Of a stretch of 64,000 nucleotides of DNA, positions 23,181 to 34,112 are shown in pieces. The stretch is from positions 6,466,001 to 6,530,000 of the forward strand of contig NC_135029.1 of assembly GCF_051020955.1 (NCBI RefSeq), written 5' to 3'. The position numbers and the translations under genes are program-made. The notes under the pieces were generated by a model that saw nothing but the letters and a program-made list of their open reading frames with translations, was not told the origin of the DNA and ran no database searches. The stretch's first letter is position 1. The number at the start of each line of letters is the position of its first letter. This DNA comes from Megalopta genalis. Its lineage: Eukaryota > Arthropoda > Insecta > Hymenoptera > Halictidae.

Positions 23181-24119
23181 TTAGCGTTACCAGTACAGTA
23201 TTTTATTTTTATAGTAGTACAATTTATGACTCTGTAATTGTAGAGAAAAAATGACACATTTGGTCGCTCTTTATTATCACCAGTAAGACGAACGTGAGAT
23301 GTGTGTACACTCTACACGACCATACGTGTGAAGATGGTGATGCAACTATAAATATCGACAAGACGTAATAATTATAGGGGGGAGATAATGTACCTGAAAT
23401 ACAAGACCGAACAGGCGTTTGTGTCAAACATCATTCATTTGTACGGTTCTCATTAGAATGAGTGTGTGAAAACTGGATGAAAATAAACGATCCTATCTAC
23501 AATGTACAATCCACGTAATCGTTACGTAGTAAGCACTCATTACTGGAACATAAAAGTATTTTTCTAGCTGATTGTTCATCTCGAATGAAATGAAACGAAA
23601 AATACAGTTCTCTCATTTAATTAGTTAGATTAGGGTTCCTTGTTAACAGATCATTTTCTAGCGTGCAAGGTAAGGAGAAATTTGTCCTCGTTCGTTGTAC
23701 GATATCAGTTTCCACGGCTTCCGTGATACATAATAAGGATAATATAGTACACGAGGGTCCTTCAATGATTTACAGACATCTGCAATTACTTGCCGACCTT
23801 GCAATCAAAGTGACACGAATTGCGTGCACGATTTATTGTCGCAGAATCTACCATGAGAATAGATGCACTCACGAATGCCCCGAAATGCTACGTAAGGCGT
23901 TTCTGTCGCCTATGATCGGTAGAAGCGGAATATGTATAGCGAACGCCTTCGAACGTGCCCGGTCGGTTCGAAATTCCAATTGGCCACTGCATACATTAAC
24001 TATTTATCTATCAATGCTTGTACCTGTCTCCTAAATGTGTCGTAGCACTGCGAAATAGCTATCGTAGTTAGCAGTCCTTGTATAACCTTGGATTTATGGG
24101 TAAATCGAGTAGTTGCAGT
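23181..24119. other. Gene-free stretch
   Basis: A 123-codon plus-strand ORF at 23663-24034 is the best open frame here. It shows no domain, signal peptide or repeat I recognise and starts without supporting context, so I leave it uncalled. Sequence around 23800-24000 is less AT-rich. Confidence 0.3.
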
Positions 24120-24262
24120 TGAAAATACTAGATAAATTAAAAGAATTAAAAGATGCCAATGCATTATTTTTAATCTTCTAAAATTGTTTGAAACAGTAGG
24201 AACTTGCTATTTAGTTACCATTTCTTGCAATTGATGCAAGAAATGGAAACAGTCTAGTGATT
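24120..24262 (-). mobile_element. MITE-1 fragment
   Basis: The AAAGATGCCAATGCATTATT...TTTAATCTTCTAAAATTGTTTGAAACAGTAGGAACTT segment (in short blocks) is nearly the same as 30335-30395 inside another MITE-1 copy. It ends near AACAGTCTAG at about 24248-24257. The outer part is lost. Confidence 0.55.
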
Positions 24263-24457
24263 TATTGAATAAATCGTTAAAATTTAATAGCTTTTAAAAA
24301 ATTTTCTGGTTGAATCAAAACTGATATAGAGTAAGAACGATGTCACAGAAAAATTCAATCATTAATTCTGAACGGCATGTTATCTTAATTTATTGATAAT
24401 ACACGAATAACAAAAATGACATTGTACTAGAATTTAAGACACAGAGATCAGTCATTT

Positions 24458-24530
24458 GCTTGAAATTGAAGAGCGTTGGCAGAAAACAATGTAAGTGCCA
24501 AAATTGTAATTTTCTAGGAGGAAGAGAAAA
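24458..24530 (-). repeat. Dispersed repeat J, copy 1 (partial)
   Basis: AGCGTTGGCAGAAAACAATG, read in reverse, matches the CATTGTTTTCTACAAACGCT end of the copy at 25071-25195. The remainder fades after about 24530. Confidence 0.45.
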
Positions 24531-25070
24531 CACTGCTATCTTCAAACTGTTAACGAAGCTTCATTTATTTTTATCTTTCCGTGTAACTAACACAACAATG
24601 GCTTAAAAACACAACAAAAATTTTATTTCCTACAATAATAACACGTGAATTTATGAAAAAAGCCAATATCTGTCACATCATGAAATCTGCAAGCATTGTG
24701 TAAGTGCCAAACTAATTGCTCAAGAATGTCAAAATAAAGAAAATACAAAAAGAAATAAGATATGCTTCCTTAATGTGATATCTTAATTTTTTATCAAGAG
24801 GTATTAACAGAATTTTCATTTTATAATATTTCAAATAAATTATTGTAACAATAACTACATTTATAATCAGCTTGTTTTCGATACTTATTTTTTGAGTATA
24901 CTCTAACAACAGAAGTTCATGTGGTATGTCAGACAAACCTAAACCCTTTCGCAGTACATTGCTTGTCCTCCGCATGCTGCATCGATACTTACATTGTTTT
25001 CTACAAATGCAACGCTATGCATACAGCCATTGTCATATATACATTAGTATTATTTATAACTGTTTATAAA

Positions 25071-25195
25071 AAGATATTCTACCTAAATTGTATATTACCG
25101 TATTCCCATTGGGATACATACATAGAATATATTAAGAAGACAATTTATCAACTTCGACGCTCACATTGTTTTCTACAAACGCTCCTCAATTAATC
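25071..25195 (+). repeat. Dispersed repeat J, copy 2
   Basis: It is collinear with the reverse complement of 27115-27237. Shared blocks are AAAGATATTCyACCTAAAT, CCGTATTCC-ATTGG, CATAGAATATwTTAAGAAGA and TTGTTTTCkACAAACGCTCC. A degraded related piece also lies at 24960-25010. Class unknown; no coding capacity. Confidence 0.65.
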
Positions 25196-26071
25196 AGCCA
25201 ATTTTATTAAATGGAATAAACGCAGACGAAAGTCGATCGCCGTGCGTCGCGTCGCATGACGAGACGCAACAACGTAAATCGTGTGTAAGATTTATCGTCC
25301 TTCACTGTCCGTTACTACAAATGACCCCCACGTCCATGGTTCCCGACGGTTGGCATAAATCAACAGAAGGAGTTGACGTAATTTTAATATCGGTCACGAA
25401 TGTCACCGGCGCCATTAATACATTCCGCGAGCGTACGCGACCCGTCTTTGTTTAAACGGGACAGAAATATCATCCGTGTTTGAATTTCTGTCGTATCGCA
25501 CCGAACAAGATATGTGCCAGCCACGGCGGAAAAAGGAATTTTAAATTAAAAACAGAAGAGAAAGGAAAACAGGACGTTCTCGTGCAAAGGATTCGTATGC
25601 GACTGGGTTGACGTTGCGGACGTGACTTCCGCGCTTCCTTCAAAATTAACGAACTTTTATCCGCCTACCGTGCTGCGTGTGCATTCGGTTCTTTCCGAGA
25701 TAAGATACGGCAAATACGATCACAGAAATCGTTCGACTCTTTCGGATTTCTCCGTGAAACGCTGTTACGTTCAGTTCGCATCACTTTTTGCTCGTCGATC
25801 GCTGGCGGATAACATTTCTTGAAGGCTTTCATAAGAAGAAGACGCGATCTATTACATGCTGTAATTAGATTTTCTTTCTGACCCTCGATTGTTAACCCCT
25901 AACTGCTATCCTCCGGTCTGTGAGACCGCTGTTAAATTATCTATTCATTTTTATTCATTATTGTAAGAAAAACTGTAAAAGATAAAACATTTTGATACAC
26001 TCTCTTGTTTCTATTTGATCGAACTTGGACGTCTTTATTATTGATGTTCTGAGCAAAAATAATATATTTCG

Positions 26072-26076
<5 letters not shown>
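25196..26076. other. Gene-free stretch with an orphan TTAA/hairpin end
   Basis: The part at 25200-25850 is CG-richer. At 25892-25895 TTAA is followed by CCCCTAACTGC and a subterminal hairpin CGGTCT (25914-25919)/AGACCG (25923-25928). This is the same end architecture as families C and D but a different sequence. A partner end was not found. Confidence 0.4.

Positions 26077-26119
<43 letters not shown>
26077..26119. repeat. (TA)n microsatellite
   Basis: About 21 uninterrupted TA units. The length is likely to vary between individuals. Confidence 0.95.
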
Positions 26120-26122
<3 letters not shown>

Positions 26123-26149
26123 ACGTTTCTATAATAAAATATTTGAAAT

Positions 26150-26206
26150 ATTACTAAAATAAAATTTTATTCGAAGAATTTATTCGAAAAATGCCCAACT
26201 CTGCTC
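26150..26206 (-). mobile_element. Family H end fragment
   Basis: ATTTATTCGAAAAATGCCCAACTCTGCTC is seen in parts. The terminus GCCCAACTCTGCT is the reverse complement of the CAGAGTTGGGC end at 13230, preceded by TTCGAATAA-type interior as at 53291. The other end is lost, perhaps at the adjacent TA microsatellite. Confidence 0.5.
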
Positions 26207-26996
26207 TGTGAGAATGACAAAGCAAGATTAAGTATGCTTGAATTAATGACTTACTTGTTTCCTATAAAATAATCTTTATAATTACAATAACAATGCGAAA
26301 CCAATCGTTTGAACCGACACGATAAATTTAACGTTGAAAATGCGAACACTTGCGTGTCGTTGACCCGTTTATTAAACGCACCAACGCAATTGTTCGTCGA
26401 AACTTTTAAAATAGGGAATCAGGCTCCTAATAAATATTTCAACAGCTTGCTCTATCATTTTCGTCGGTGATTAATTAGGTGGTAGAACCGGTTTCACTGG
26501 CAGAGCTAATTTTGTTATTGCTGTGAATTGATCCTCCAGAATCGCTATCCGGTGCAAAAGAGAACAGTATTACGAGAACTTGCATATTAATAGCGGCGTG
26601 CAGTAATCAAGATGCAAGATTTCCGGCGTGGCAGACATAAAAGGAAGAGCGACAGCTTGAATTTGCATCGGGGCTGTGCGCCTTGCGAACGGGCGTAACG
26701 TCGCGTCGTTTAAAAGTATGACGCGTTCGTTGCAACCAATTCCAGTATTTAAGCCCGAACCGCTTGGTCGTACCGGATAGAAGCATGGGCATTATCTAAA
26801 GACGATTCGATCCCATTTGCTCTAATCACGTCCCGGCGTAGGGTGCACGTGTGTTGAAGACCTAAGAGAATTTCTGAGAGTTAATGAGATTTACAGTACC
26901 TTGCGCGTAATCTGGTAAGGACGCGTCTGAAGACAAATTTACCCGGCGTGCCTGGTAGTAAACCGAGCCTCTACATCTTCCCATAGTCATCGGTAG
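26207..26996. other. Gene-free, mixed-composition stretch
   Basis: No gene is supported. The part at 26390-26800 has balanced composition and several TAATTA words, the look of conserved non-coding DNA. Only a cross-species alignment could confirm this. Confidence 0.25.
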
Positions 26997-27085
26997 TAGA
27001 CTGTGAATTTTATGGGAAATAAAAATTGCCTACGTTAACGTCAGGTTTACGGAACATTCCTTATTTTGCCACGAATTGTTTAATT
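26997..27085 (+). mobile_element. MITE-1 left-end fragment
   Basis: TAGACTGTGAATTTTATGGG and AAATAAAAATTGCCTACG are the left end and subterminal block. No right end follows. Confidence 0.55.
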
Positions 27086-27114
27086 TACGATTATTGAAAT
27101 TATAAAGATACATT

Positions 27115-27237
27115 TAAGGAGCGTTTGTCGAAAACAATCTAAATACCAAGATTTACAAATTTTGCTTTTTCTTCTTAAAATATTCTATGCGCCAATAGGA
27201 ATACGGCATGTATATTATTTAGGTGGAATATCTTTTT
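27115..27237 (-). repeat. Dispersed repeat J, copy 3
   Basis: The reverse complement is collinear with 25071-25195, as described there. It stops exactly where the TTAA of the next element begins, so family C appears to have inserted at the edge of this repeat or inside it. Confidence 0.65.
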
Positions 27238-27238
27238 A

Positions 27239-27489
27239 TTAACACTTTGCACTCGAGTGGTGACTCTCAGAGGCACCACTAAAATTTGTTACATCACGTT
27301 TTAAGATAAAAATTTCTATATTAACAAAATTTAGATTTAAAAATTTCTTAAGAGTGCAACTGTTATGCGAGTCCCAAGAGTTAATTTCATATGCATAAAA
27401 TGCATTTTATCATATAAAATAAAAATACTACAAGTGAGAAAAATGATTTTATATTTACAGTTAAAATAGCTTCGAGTGCAAAGGGTTAA
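27239..27489 (+). mobile_element. piggyBac-like MITE, family C, complete copy
   Basis: TTAA at 27239-27242 and 27486-27489 enclose 243 bp. The ends are CACTTTGCACTCGAG and CTTCGAGTGCAAAGGG, inverted. The hairpin GTGGTG (27257-27262)/CACCAC (27274-27279) is present on the left. The right subterminal GTTAAAATAGCTTC is shared with 43700-43720. No ORF. Confidence 0.85.
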
Positions 27490-27667
27490 TACAGTAATTT
27501 CTCCCTAATTTGCGCTCAGATTGCACACAAAAGTGGACAATTTGGGAAGAGGAGATACGATTATTCGAGCCTTGCGTCTCATTTTTATAGCTGTTAAAAA
27601 TCTGTAAGGCCCAAATTTTCTCATTTTTGTACGCGATCTGAGCGCGAATTGGGGAGAAATTACTGTA
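27490..27667. mobile_element. Palindromic MITE, family B, copy 2
   Basis: TA at 27490-27491 and 27666-27667 enclose 174 bp. It begins CAGTAATTTCTCCCTAATT and ends GGGGAGAAATTACTG. Only one base separates it from the TTAA of the preceding family C element. It is shorter than 19563-19777 because part of the inner palindrome is deleted. Confidence 0.85.
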
Positions 27668-29468
27668 GTTGTTACACTTAAGAATACGCATCTGTGTAAC
27701 ATATTTCTTAACTTTTGTAGATAAGTGTATTTGTTTCATTGGACACACATACTACAATAAAAATCGCTAAAGGTCTGAATGAATATTTGTTTGTTATTTA
27801 TACGAAGCAACGTAAAATAGTCGCTTTAGTATTAACTGCAAGGTGCAGTATTAGGTTTTTGGGATAAGTGAACAGTTTTATAAATAACATTTATTATGAT
27901 ATAATATAACGCATAAAGATGTATAAGTAGGAAATCAATAACAGACCGGATGACTTTATATTGTCAGCAAGTTCATAAAACATCTCGCAAGGCTCATTTT
28001 GTGAAAAGTCCCTTATTAAATACGAAATATATGAATATTTTGATTAAAGTTTTCTAATAAAGCAACGGCTTCCACGGTTGTTCTCGCGTTCAGGTGTAAT
28101 ATTAATATTGCACAATGAAATTAATATGTACCGTCAACATCACAAAGAGAATGCATTAATTCATGTTCAACGAAAATGTAAATGCGATAAGAATAAGTTA
28201 TTACATTGGACAATTTGAAAAATGCATTACTTAACAAAATTAATCAGAATGAGTGAAATAATAATAATTACAAGAAAACAAGATTCCAAGATGTCCAGAA
28301 TTATAAAATCGCTTTGAAAGCTCATACCATGATGTAAATGGGTTTCTCAAGATAATTCAGTATACCTTAATAAACCTGCGATAAAATGTAATTAAAATAA
28401 AATCACAAACGGTCTATAAAGACTGCAACAAGTGTCCAATACTTGAGAACAGCAGCACACATCTCTCATATTCCCTTGTCTGGATAGAAACCTAATGAGC
28501 CGACATTAAAAATGTCTTATTAATTATTTGTGTATCTTCTTTTTATATTACTTATTCACAGTCGCATGAACCGCTAGTCCGAGTTATTAACATCTTACTT
28601 AGTGTTCTGACTTATAACTTGGTTTACAGTTTGGTGTGTTTTATACAGTACAGTAAGTTCTAAATATAATTGTCGTCTTTGCGATTTTAGGTTGTGTTCT
28701 TGTTTAATACTTGCAACATAATCTCGAGAATTTGCGAAGCATCGTACTGCATCCAAATGTTAACATATACATATATGTGTGGATTATAAAATTAGTAATT
28801 AAATTTCACAAATTTCTAAAAGTTAGTTACTATCTCCTAATTCACTTATACTGAGTTATACTCAGGTATACTTAATTATACTAGTAAATCATCAACAATT
28901 CTAGATCGAATCGAATTTCCTTCATCATCTGTAAGAACTATACATATACTGTTCAGTTTTCAGTGTCCAATAACATTCAGTGTAACTGCTTATAGCAGAC
29001 AAAAATTATATAGTCACGTGTAACAACAACAATCCTAACTACAAGATATTTTGAGTCGTTCTCTGTTAAATCAATTTAAAAAAAAATAGAAATCTCTTAA
29101 TTGTATACTAAAATTATGCATATTTTTGTTCATATCCTCCATATTTAATCTTTAACTGTGAACACGGAGTATGGTAGTTTCAATTTCCTACGTATAACTA
29201 TGAAATATTTTGCAATCAAAATGTGTGATGCATGTTGTATTTAATTTCTATGGAAAAATTAATATCATATTTATTTTATAAACAATATATTTTGAAGAGA
29301 GCCTGACAGACTTCGTGTCCATATTGTTGTCATAAATTCGGATGGCCAGATTTATTGTATTTATCTTATTAAACACATCGTATTCTCTTATAAAATATGC
29401 TGAAAACGTCGTCAAAAAGACCCTCTAAATATCATGTTATGTGTTATAATTTTAAATAATTATATCCA
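27668..29468. other. AT-rich gene-free stretch
   Basis: No ORF of note, no repeat boundary and no RNA gene were seen over about 1.8 kb. At 28848-28880 there is a short run of TATACT-type simple sequence. Confidence 0.4.
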
Positions 29469-29505
29469 CGTCACACATGTGTGACGCTGTTAGCGAACGT
29501 GTTAA
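29469..29505 (-). mobile_element. TTAA end with perfect subterminal palindrome
   Basis: Read on the minus strand, TTAA (29502-29505) is followed by CACGTTCGCTAACAG and the perfect 18-bp palindrome CGTCACACATGTGTGACG (29469-29486). This is the same layout as other TTAA-family ends. The opposite end was not identified; a TTAACTGTGAACACGG near 29151 is not a convincing partner. Confidence 0.4.
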
Positions 29506-29532
29506 GGTAAAACGAACGCTAATTAACGCTCG

Positions 29533-29757
29533 TCAACAATGAATATTGAACAAATAAGCTGATCTTCCAGCAACCATGTCGCGAAGTACATTTAATTGCA
29601 ACTCTATCTCCTTTTTGGTGAACCGATGTCTAACATTTTTATAGTGTACTTCATCGATATCGCTCGTACCACGAAACAATCTGTAAAGATCGATCAACAA
29701 TTGGTTCGATTTTCGTTCGCTGCAAGCCGGCGTTGTGCATCGTGTTAACGATTCCAT
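29533..29757 (-). other. Possible coding remnant (74 codons), unrecognised
   Basis: This open frame runs from ATG at 29757 to TGA at 29533. Its residue mix is more protein-like than most ORFs here, with segments such as NQLLIDLYRLFRG and HRFTKKEIELQLNVLRDM that could be amphipathic helices. I cannot assign a family. The frame is open only a few codons upstream before a stop, and no clear splice acceptor marks an exon. It could be a chance ORF, a terminal exon or a decayed gene. Neighbouring ORFs at 29651-30176 overlap it in other frames. Confidence 0.15.
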
Positions 29758-30279
29758 GAAAATTATATGAGCCGAACGGGTGGCTATTCGTCATTTCCCA
29801 AAGTACCGCACAGTACGAATTTTTCAGTGTTCTCCGGCTGGTTGCCGATAGAATCAAGATTCCATCTGCGCGGGAACCATTAAATCTGTCGAGTAGTACA
29901 GTAGGCAATAGTCGGACAAACGTCATCGCATTTATCACGGCACGCATCAGTCACCGGTCGTCGAATGAATACGCGAATGTGTATCGATTGCATTCGCGCG
30001 CGCATTCGCCAACAAACGGTATTTATTATTACACTCGGCCGGTATGCCGGTGATAATCCCGCGAACATTATTCTTCTTCTCAGCGCCTTTATTCTCCTGA
30101 AATATGACGTGAACTCGTTTATCACTATCTCCGGAACTGATGTATGAATACACTGAAAAAGACAATCGCTTGACACGCCACTCGCCGGGAATAGGCCAAT
30201 GACTAACAGTTGCGGATTTTTAGTTCAGCTGTACATTTATAATACTGTTAGAAAATACAGGATCCTTGTGTTATTAATA
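29758..30279. other. Mixed-composition stretch, overlapping ORFs
   Basis: The sequence is CG-richer, with four overlapping ORFs on both strands and no recognisable domain. A CGCG-containing run lies near 29996. No gene called. Confidence 0.25.
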
Positions 30280-30467
30280 GACTGCGGATTTCAAGCATTT
30301 ATGGCAATGGCGAGCAGTTGCGATCTAAAATCGTAGAAAGATTTAGATGCCAATGTATTATTTTTAATCTGCTGAAATTGTTTAAAACAGTAGGAACTTA
30401 TTATTTAGTTTCTATTTGTTTCAGCTGACACAAACCATTTTTATTTTGTATAGAAATCCGAAGTCGA
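30278..30467 (-). mobile_element. MITE-1 copy (minus orientation)
   Basis: TAGACTGCGGATTTCAAGC at 30278 and GAAATCCGAAGTC at 30453-30465 form the ends. The interior AAGATTTAGATGCCAATG and GTTTAAAACAGTAGGAAC blocks are shared with 24140-24200. The right-hand TA is mutated (GA). Confidence 0.7.
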
Positions 30468-30472
30468 ATCAT

Positions 30473-30650
30473 TAATCTCTTGCAGAATAACTACGAGTCA
30501 GATTCGTGACGAAGTTATTTCTAAATCGAAACAAAATTTGATTCTTCCGTTATCGCAATCTAGGAATGAAGTAGGTGAAGGTGTATAAGAAACGAACGTT
30601 GTCTCGTTCCATTAGGAAAATTATCAAAGACGAAGAAGTACTAATCGACA
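30473..30650 (+). mobile_element. TTAA-type MITE, family D, copy 2, 3'-truncated
   Basis: TTAA at 30473-30476 then TCTCTTGCAG. It shares ACGAGTCAGATTCGTGACG, AATTTGATTCTTCCGTTATC and GACGAAGAAGTACTAATC with 19997-20170. The right end is missing; homology stops where the next element begins. Confidence 0.6.
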
Positions 30651-30654
30651 TTAT

Positions 30655-30856
30655 GCAGTGTGTCCCAAAATTATTATACGTGGGGTTCCTGAGGTCATTT
30701 GAAATCACTTTTTCTTTAGCGAAACTGCAATCCGCAGGTTTGTTCACGAGTTATCAACGAAGAAAAGCAACCAATGAGAGGCGAGCTCGCCTAGCGTTAG
30801 GCGGCCGTGACAATCAGCGGAACTGGGCTTCGATCGCTCGTTCGACACTCTGTATA
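30655..30856 (+). mobile_element. Family E, copy 2 (single arm plus centre)
   Basis: It shares GGTTCCTGAGGTCATTTGAA, CACTTTTTCTTTAGCGAAA, TTCACGAGTTATCAACGAA and CAATGAGAGGCG...CAATCAGCGGAAC with the arms and centre of 182-470. It opens GCAGTGTGTCCCAAAATTAT and closes near TTCGACACTCTGTATA, which are not present at 182-470. It is therefore a different termination of the same repeat. The 94-codon ORF spanning 30575-30859 runs across three repeats and is not a gene. Confidence 0.65.
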
Positions 30857-31615
30857 TGAAATCGTACTACGAGGAGCTAACAATGTGTTGATAGGTTTCG
30901 CAAGCGTGGAATACTTTTTGTAAAAATGAAGGCGTGACTAATGAAAAAAACCTACGTAATAAAACGTGATTAGATTACACGAGACCCCAATAACGTAGCA
31001 GGGTTAAAAATACAATAAAAAGTAGATAAACTAAAATAATAATATAAAAATGTAATAAAGAAAAAACAGATTGCAATATTTAGTAAAATGCACAGATCTT
31101 CAGATAAGATACTTGGAAAGAGACAGTGACGTAGAGAACTGTCTCTGGAAAAATTGTAAAATTTACAGCATGTAAGTTGGAGTCCGATTGCCGTGTAAAA
31201 AAGGAATGAACTCGTCTCTGCCGTTAGTATCTTAGCACGACTATTAGTGGCCGGCGAAGAGAATTTAAATTACTCCATATTGTTCGAATTTGCAGGGAAG
31301 TAGAATAAAAGCGAAGTGCTTCGAGTGAAGAGCGTAATTGTCTTAGATTTGGAGGAGCATCTTTAAAACTCCGGAAAATAAATGAACGCAGTATTTCTTC
31401 TACCAGCGCTCTGTTCTAGCATAATGAATTGCAGGAAAGAAAGGTTTCTTCTCCCGTAACTACCCACCGGTGTCGAACTTTTGCCCGATACCCATTTATT
31501 ACAGTGAGAGGAAACGATAAAAAATAACAACAGATTGGAAGCGGGGGGTCTCCTCGATCAGTGAATTCTTAGGGAGTTGTATGTATGCAGCAGAGAATAA
31601 GATATTCGTAATTAG
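30857..31615. other. Gene-free stretch
   Basis: No ORF of note and no repeat boundary recognised. Confidence 0.35.
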
Positions 31616-31807
31616 TAGACTGAGGATTTTTATGCAAAATAAAAATTGCCTGCATCCATTGTACAAAACGGAAGTTAAATGAAGATTATTTTTAATAGTC
31701 TCAGCAAACTGAAAACAGTAATAAGATCCTTAGATTCTTTCATTGTCTTCGTTACTCTGAATTTTAATTACTCATTTTGCCCATAAATGCATAAAATTTG
31801 CAGTCTA
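31616..31807 (+). mobile_element. MITE-1 copy, well preserved
   Basis: TA GACTGAGGATTTTTATGC opens at 31616 and ATGCATAAAATTTGCAGTC TA closes at 31807, giving 188 bp inside a clean TA duplication. This is one of the best copies for defining the family: left subterminal AAAATAAAAATTGCCTGC, right subterminal CATTTTGCCCATAAATGCAT. Confidence 0.8.
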
Positions 31808-32329
31808 ATAATTACGATCTACGATAAATGTGAATAGAGGGAAACCAATACCTGTCTTTACAAAGTTTCGGAGTGATGAAAGCAGCAAAAAGCTTCTGTA
31901 AATTCTGATCGCTTATATCTGAATTATTTCGTGATTCGTTAACACGCGCGCGAATTGCTATGCAGGATCGTAGGCAGTGGTTCTAAGTGACAAATTACGT
32001 ATATGTAGGTGCAACCGAAACATAGCAATTAACGAGGCTTTCAACGCTGCCCGCAAAAAAGTCCATTAACTTTTGTAATTGGATTACAGCTTCTACGAAA
32101 TCCCATCCGTGAAAAAATATACTGCAGGCTGCAGCGCACACGGCTGCAGATTACCTCGATATTTTTCGAATGAAATGTTGCAGTATTGTTAAGAAATATG
32201 TGCCGATAATTAGAAAGTGTAAATCACTCGTATATAGAATTACGATTATTTATGTTTCACAAAAGTCGCGTGGGTTCTCTTTTACAAATACATATGAACA
32301 AGCGACACGCGACGTGTAATTTGTGTACA
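31808..32329. other. Gene-free spacer
   Basis: Nothing recognised. Confidence 0.35.
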
Positions 32330-32610
32330 TGAGCCCTTTGAAGCAAAAGTGGTGCACCAAGCCAATTCTTTGTTATTTGATAATTTTACTAGTTTAATAA
32401 TATCAAATCATATTTAATTGTTTTAAACATTTTATTTGATCTTTCAAAATTATTTTAAGTTAAAGCTTGAAAGTGGCTTACGTGAACAAATTCTAACCAG
32501 TTATTATGTTATTGCATTTTACAGAACTTTTAATTCATCCTTCATTATCCACCAATTAATTTTTCTGACTTACATCATTTCTACTTTCATACTTCTTATA
32601 TAATAGCTTC
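32330..32610 (+). repeat. Dispersed repeat I, copy 2
   Basis: It is collinear with 16215-16450 over the blocks listed there, in the same orientation and about 16.1 kb away. Confidence 0.7.
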
Positions 32611-32639
32611 TTATATAAATAACATTTCATACAATAGTT

Positions 32640-32840
32640 ACACTGTGGATTTTTATACAAAATAAAAATGATCGATATTCATTTCGAAAAACATAACTTA
32701 GCTGAAAATTTCTTCTTTTCTCTAATAATTGTGATAAGTTGAAAATGCTATAACATTATCTTGAAATTCTTTCAAAGTCTTCAGAGTTTTCTATTTAGCA
32801 TATACATTTCTGTCATAAATGCACAAATTCCACGGTTTCA
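32640..32840 (+). mobile_element. MITE-1 copy
   Basis: CACTGTGGATTTTTATAC at 32641 and CATAAATGCACAAATTCCAC at about 32815-32834 are decayed ends. The interior TCTAATAATTGTGATAAGTTG block and the TCTTCAGAGTTTTC block fit the family. Confidence 0.65.
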
Positions 32841-33969
32841 TAATCATATTCTGTTCCTCTTCACCTTTTCTTATAACTTCAGTCTCAATCTAAAACTAAA
32901 TAACTTTCGCTTGGATTCAATAAAAACGAACGAATATCACGGTGTGTAGAATTCATGCTTGTCTTTAAAGAACAATTTCAGAAATTTCAGTTTTAAATCT
33001 TGGAATTCAGCATCGGAATAAAATACATTTTGACTCGCGATGCATTTCGATTGTTCTAATTACGTCAGTTTTCATTAACCGTTGAAATGGAAGCTTTAGT
33101 GAATTTTTATCCGTAAAATTGTTTCTGTTTCCAAAACAATACAAGTAAAATTCGTATCGTAAAAATGTTCCTGGTTAAATAAATATATTCACTGAACATT
33201 AAATAATCGAATCAAATAATCACCATCGGAAGTACCAATTTTTTGTCATGGAAAAATCATCGCGTTGATTTCTATTAAAAATCGCAAAATGCTTCTTAGC
33301 TTTCGGCTGCTGGCGCAGCAACGCGCGAGCCAATATTAAAAATAAGTTATATGGTTGTACGTTCCGAACAATGAAAGCTCAGCTATAAATAGCGCTTTCA
33401 TTATCCTGTATGTACGTATTAGGTGCAATTTATTACGGTATAGTTGTTTCCGAGGGAAAAATGAAAATGGAAATAAACAGTGCCAAGATGACGGCTTTAT
33501 GGCCAGCTTTATTAGGTTTACTACATCTCGCGTTGTAAACGCTTATCGAAATCTAGAACGTTCTACAACACATTAATAATTAAGCTGCAGTTTGACAAGA
33601 CAAATAGTCACCGAGGATGGAAACGTAATTATGCCATTAGGGTATTGAACATCGGAGGCGTGTGCTTCGAACTGGTAACACGGTTCTATTTAATACCCGA
33701 TTCTCCTCGATTCTATCAACCATGATTCACCAAATCATTCTACCACTGTTAGATTATTATGCTGCGCATTCTGACACATTCCAGAAATTATTGCAGAGAT
33801 AAGACGATTTATTCCAGTGGGATATTCTTGTTTTAATGAGACTAGTTTTCACGGAGAGAATGAGAAACTGAATTTCGATATACAAGATAAGTATTTGTTT
33901 ATACTTTGGATAATTTGTAGAATAGATTTTACTTTAAACTTTTATATAATATATTCTTTAGATATTATA
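32841..33969. other. Gene-free stretch
   Basis: No supported gene or repeat. The 73-codon ORF at 33355-33576 is unremarkable. Confidence 0.35.
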
Positions 33970-34112
33970 TACAGTGACGCGCATTAATATTCGGACACGA
34001 TATTGTTAGAAGAATTATTGTTCCTTTTTATCGTTTATGATAGTATTATTGAATAAATTGTTTTCTCATATGATAAAGCACTTCTTAAAGTAAGTAGAAA
34101 CATAAATTTTGT

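Noticed and set aside
29469..29486. Palindrome CGTCACACATGTGTGACG as a transcription-factor site
   Set aside because: Its position next to a TTAA end fits the element-end architecture better. The E-box core may be incidental.
29651..30176. Three 72-98 codon minus-strand ORFs
   Set aside because: They overlap one another in different frames, so at most one could be real, and none is recognisable.
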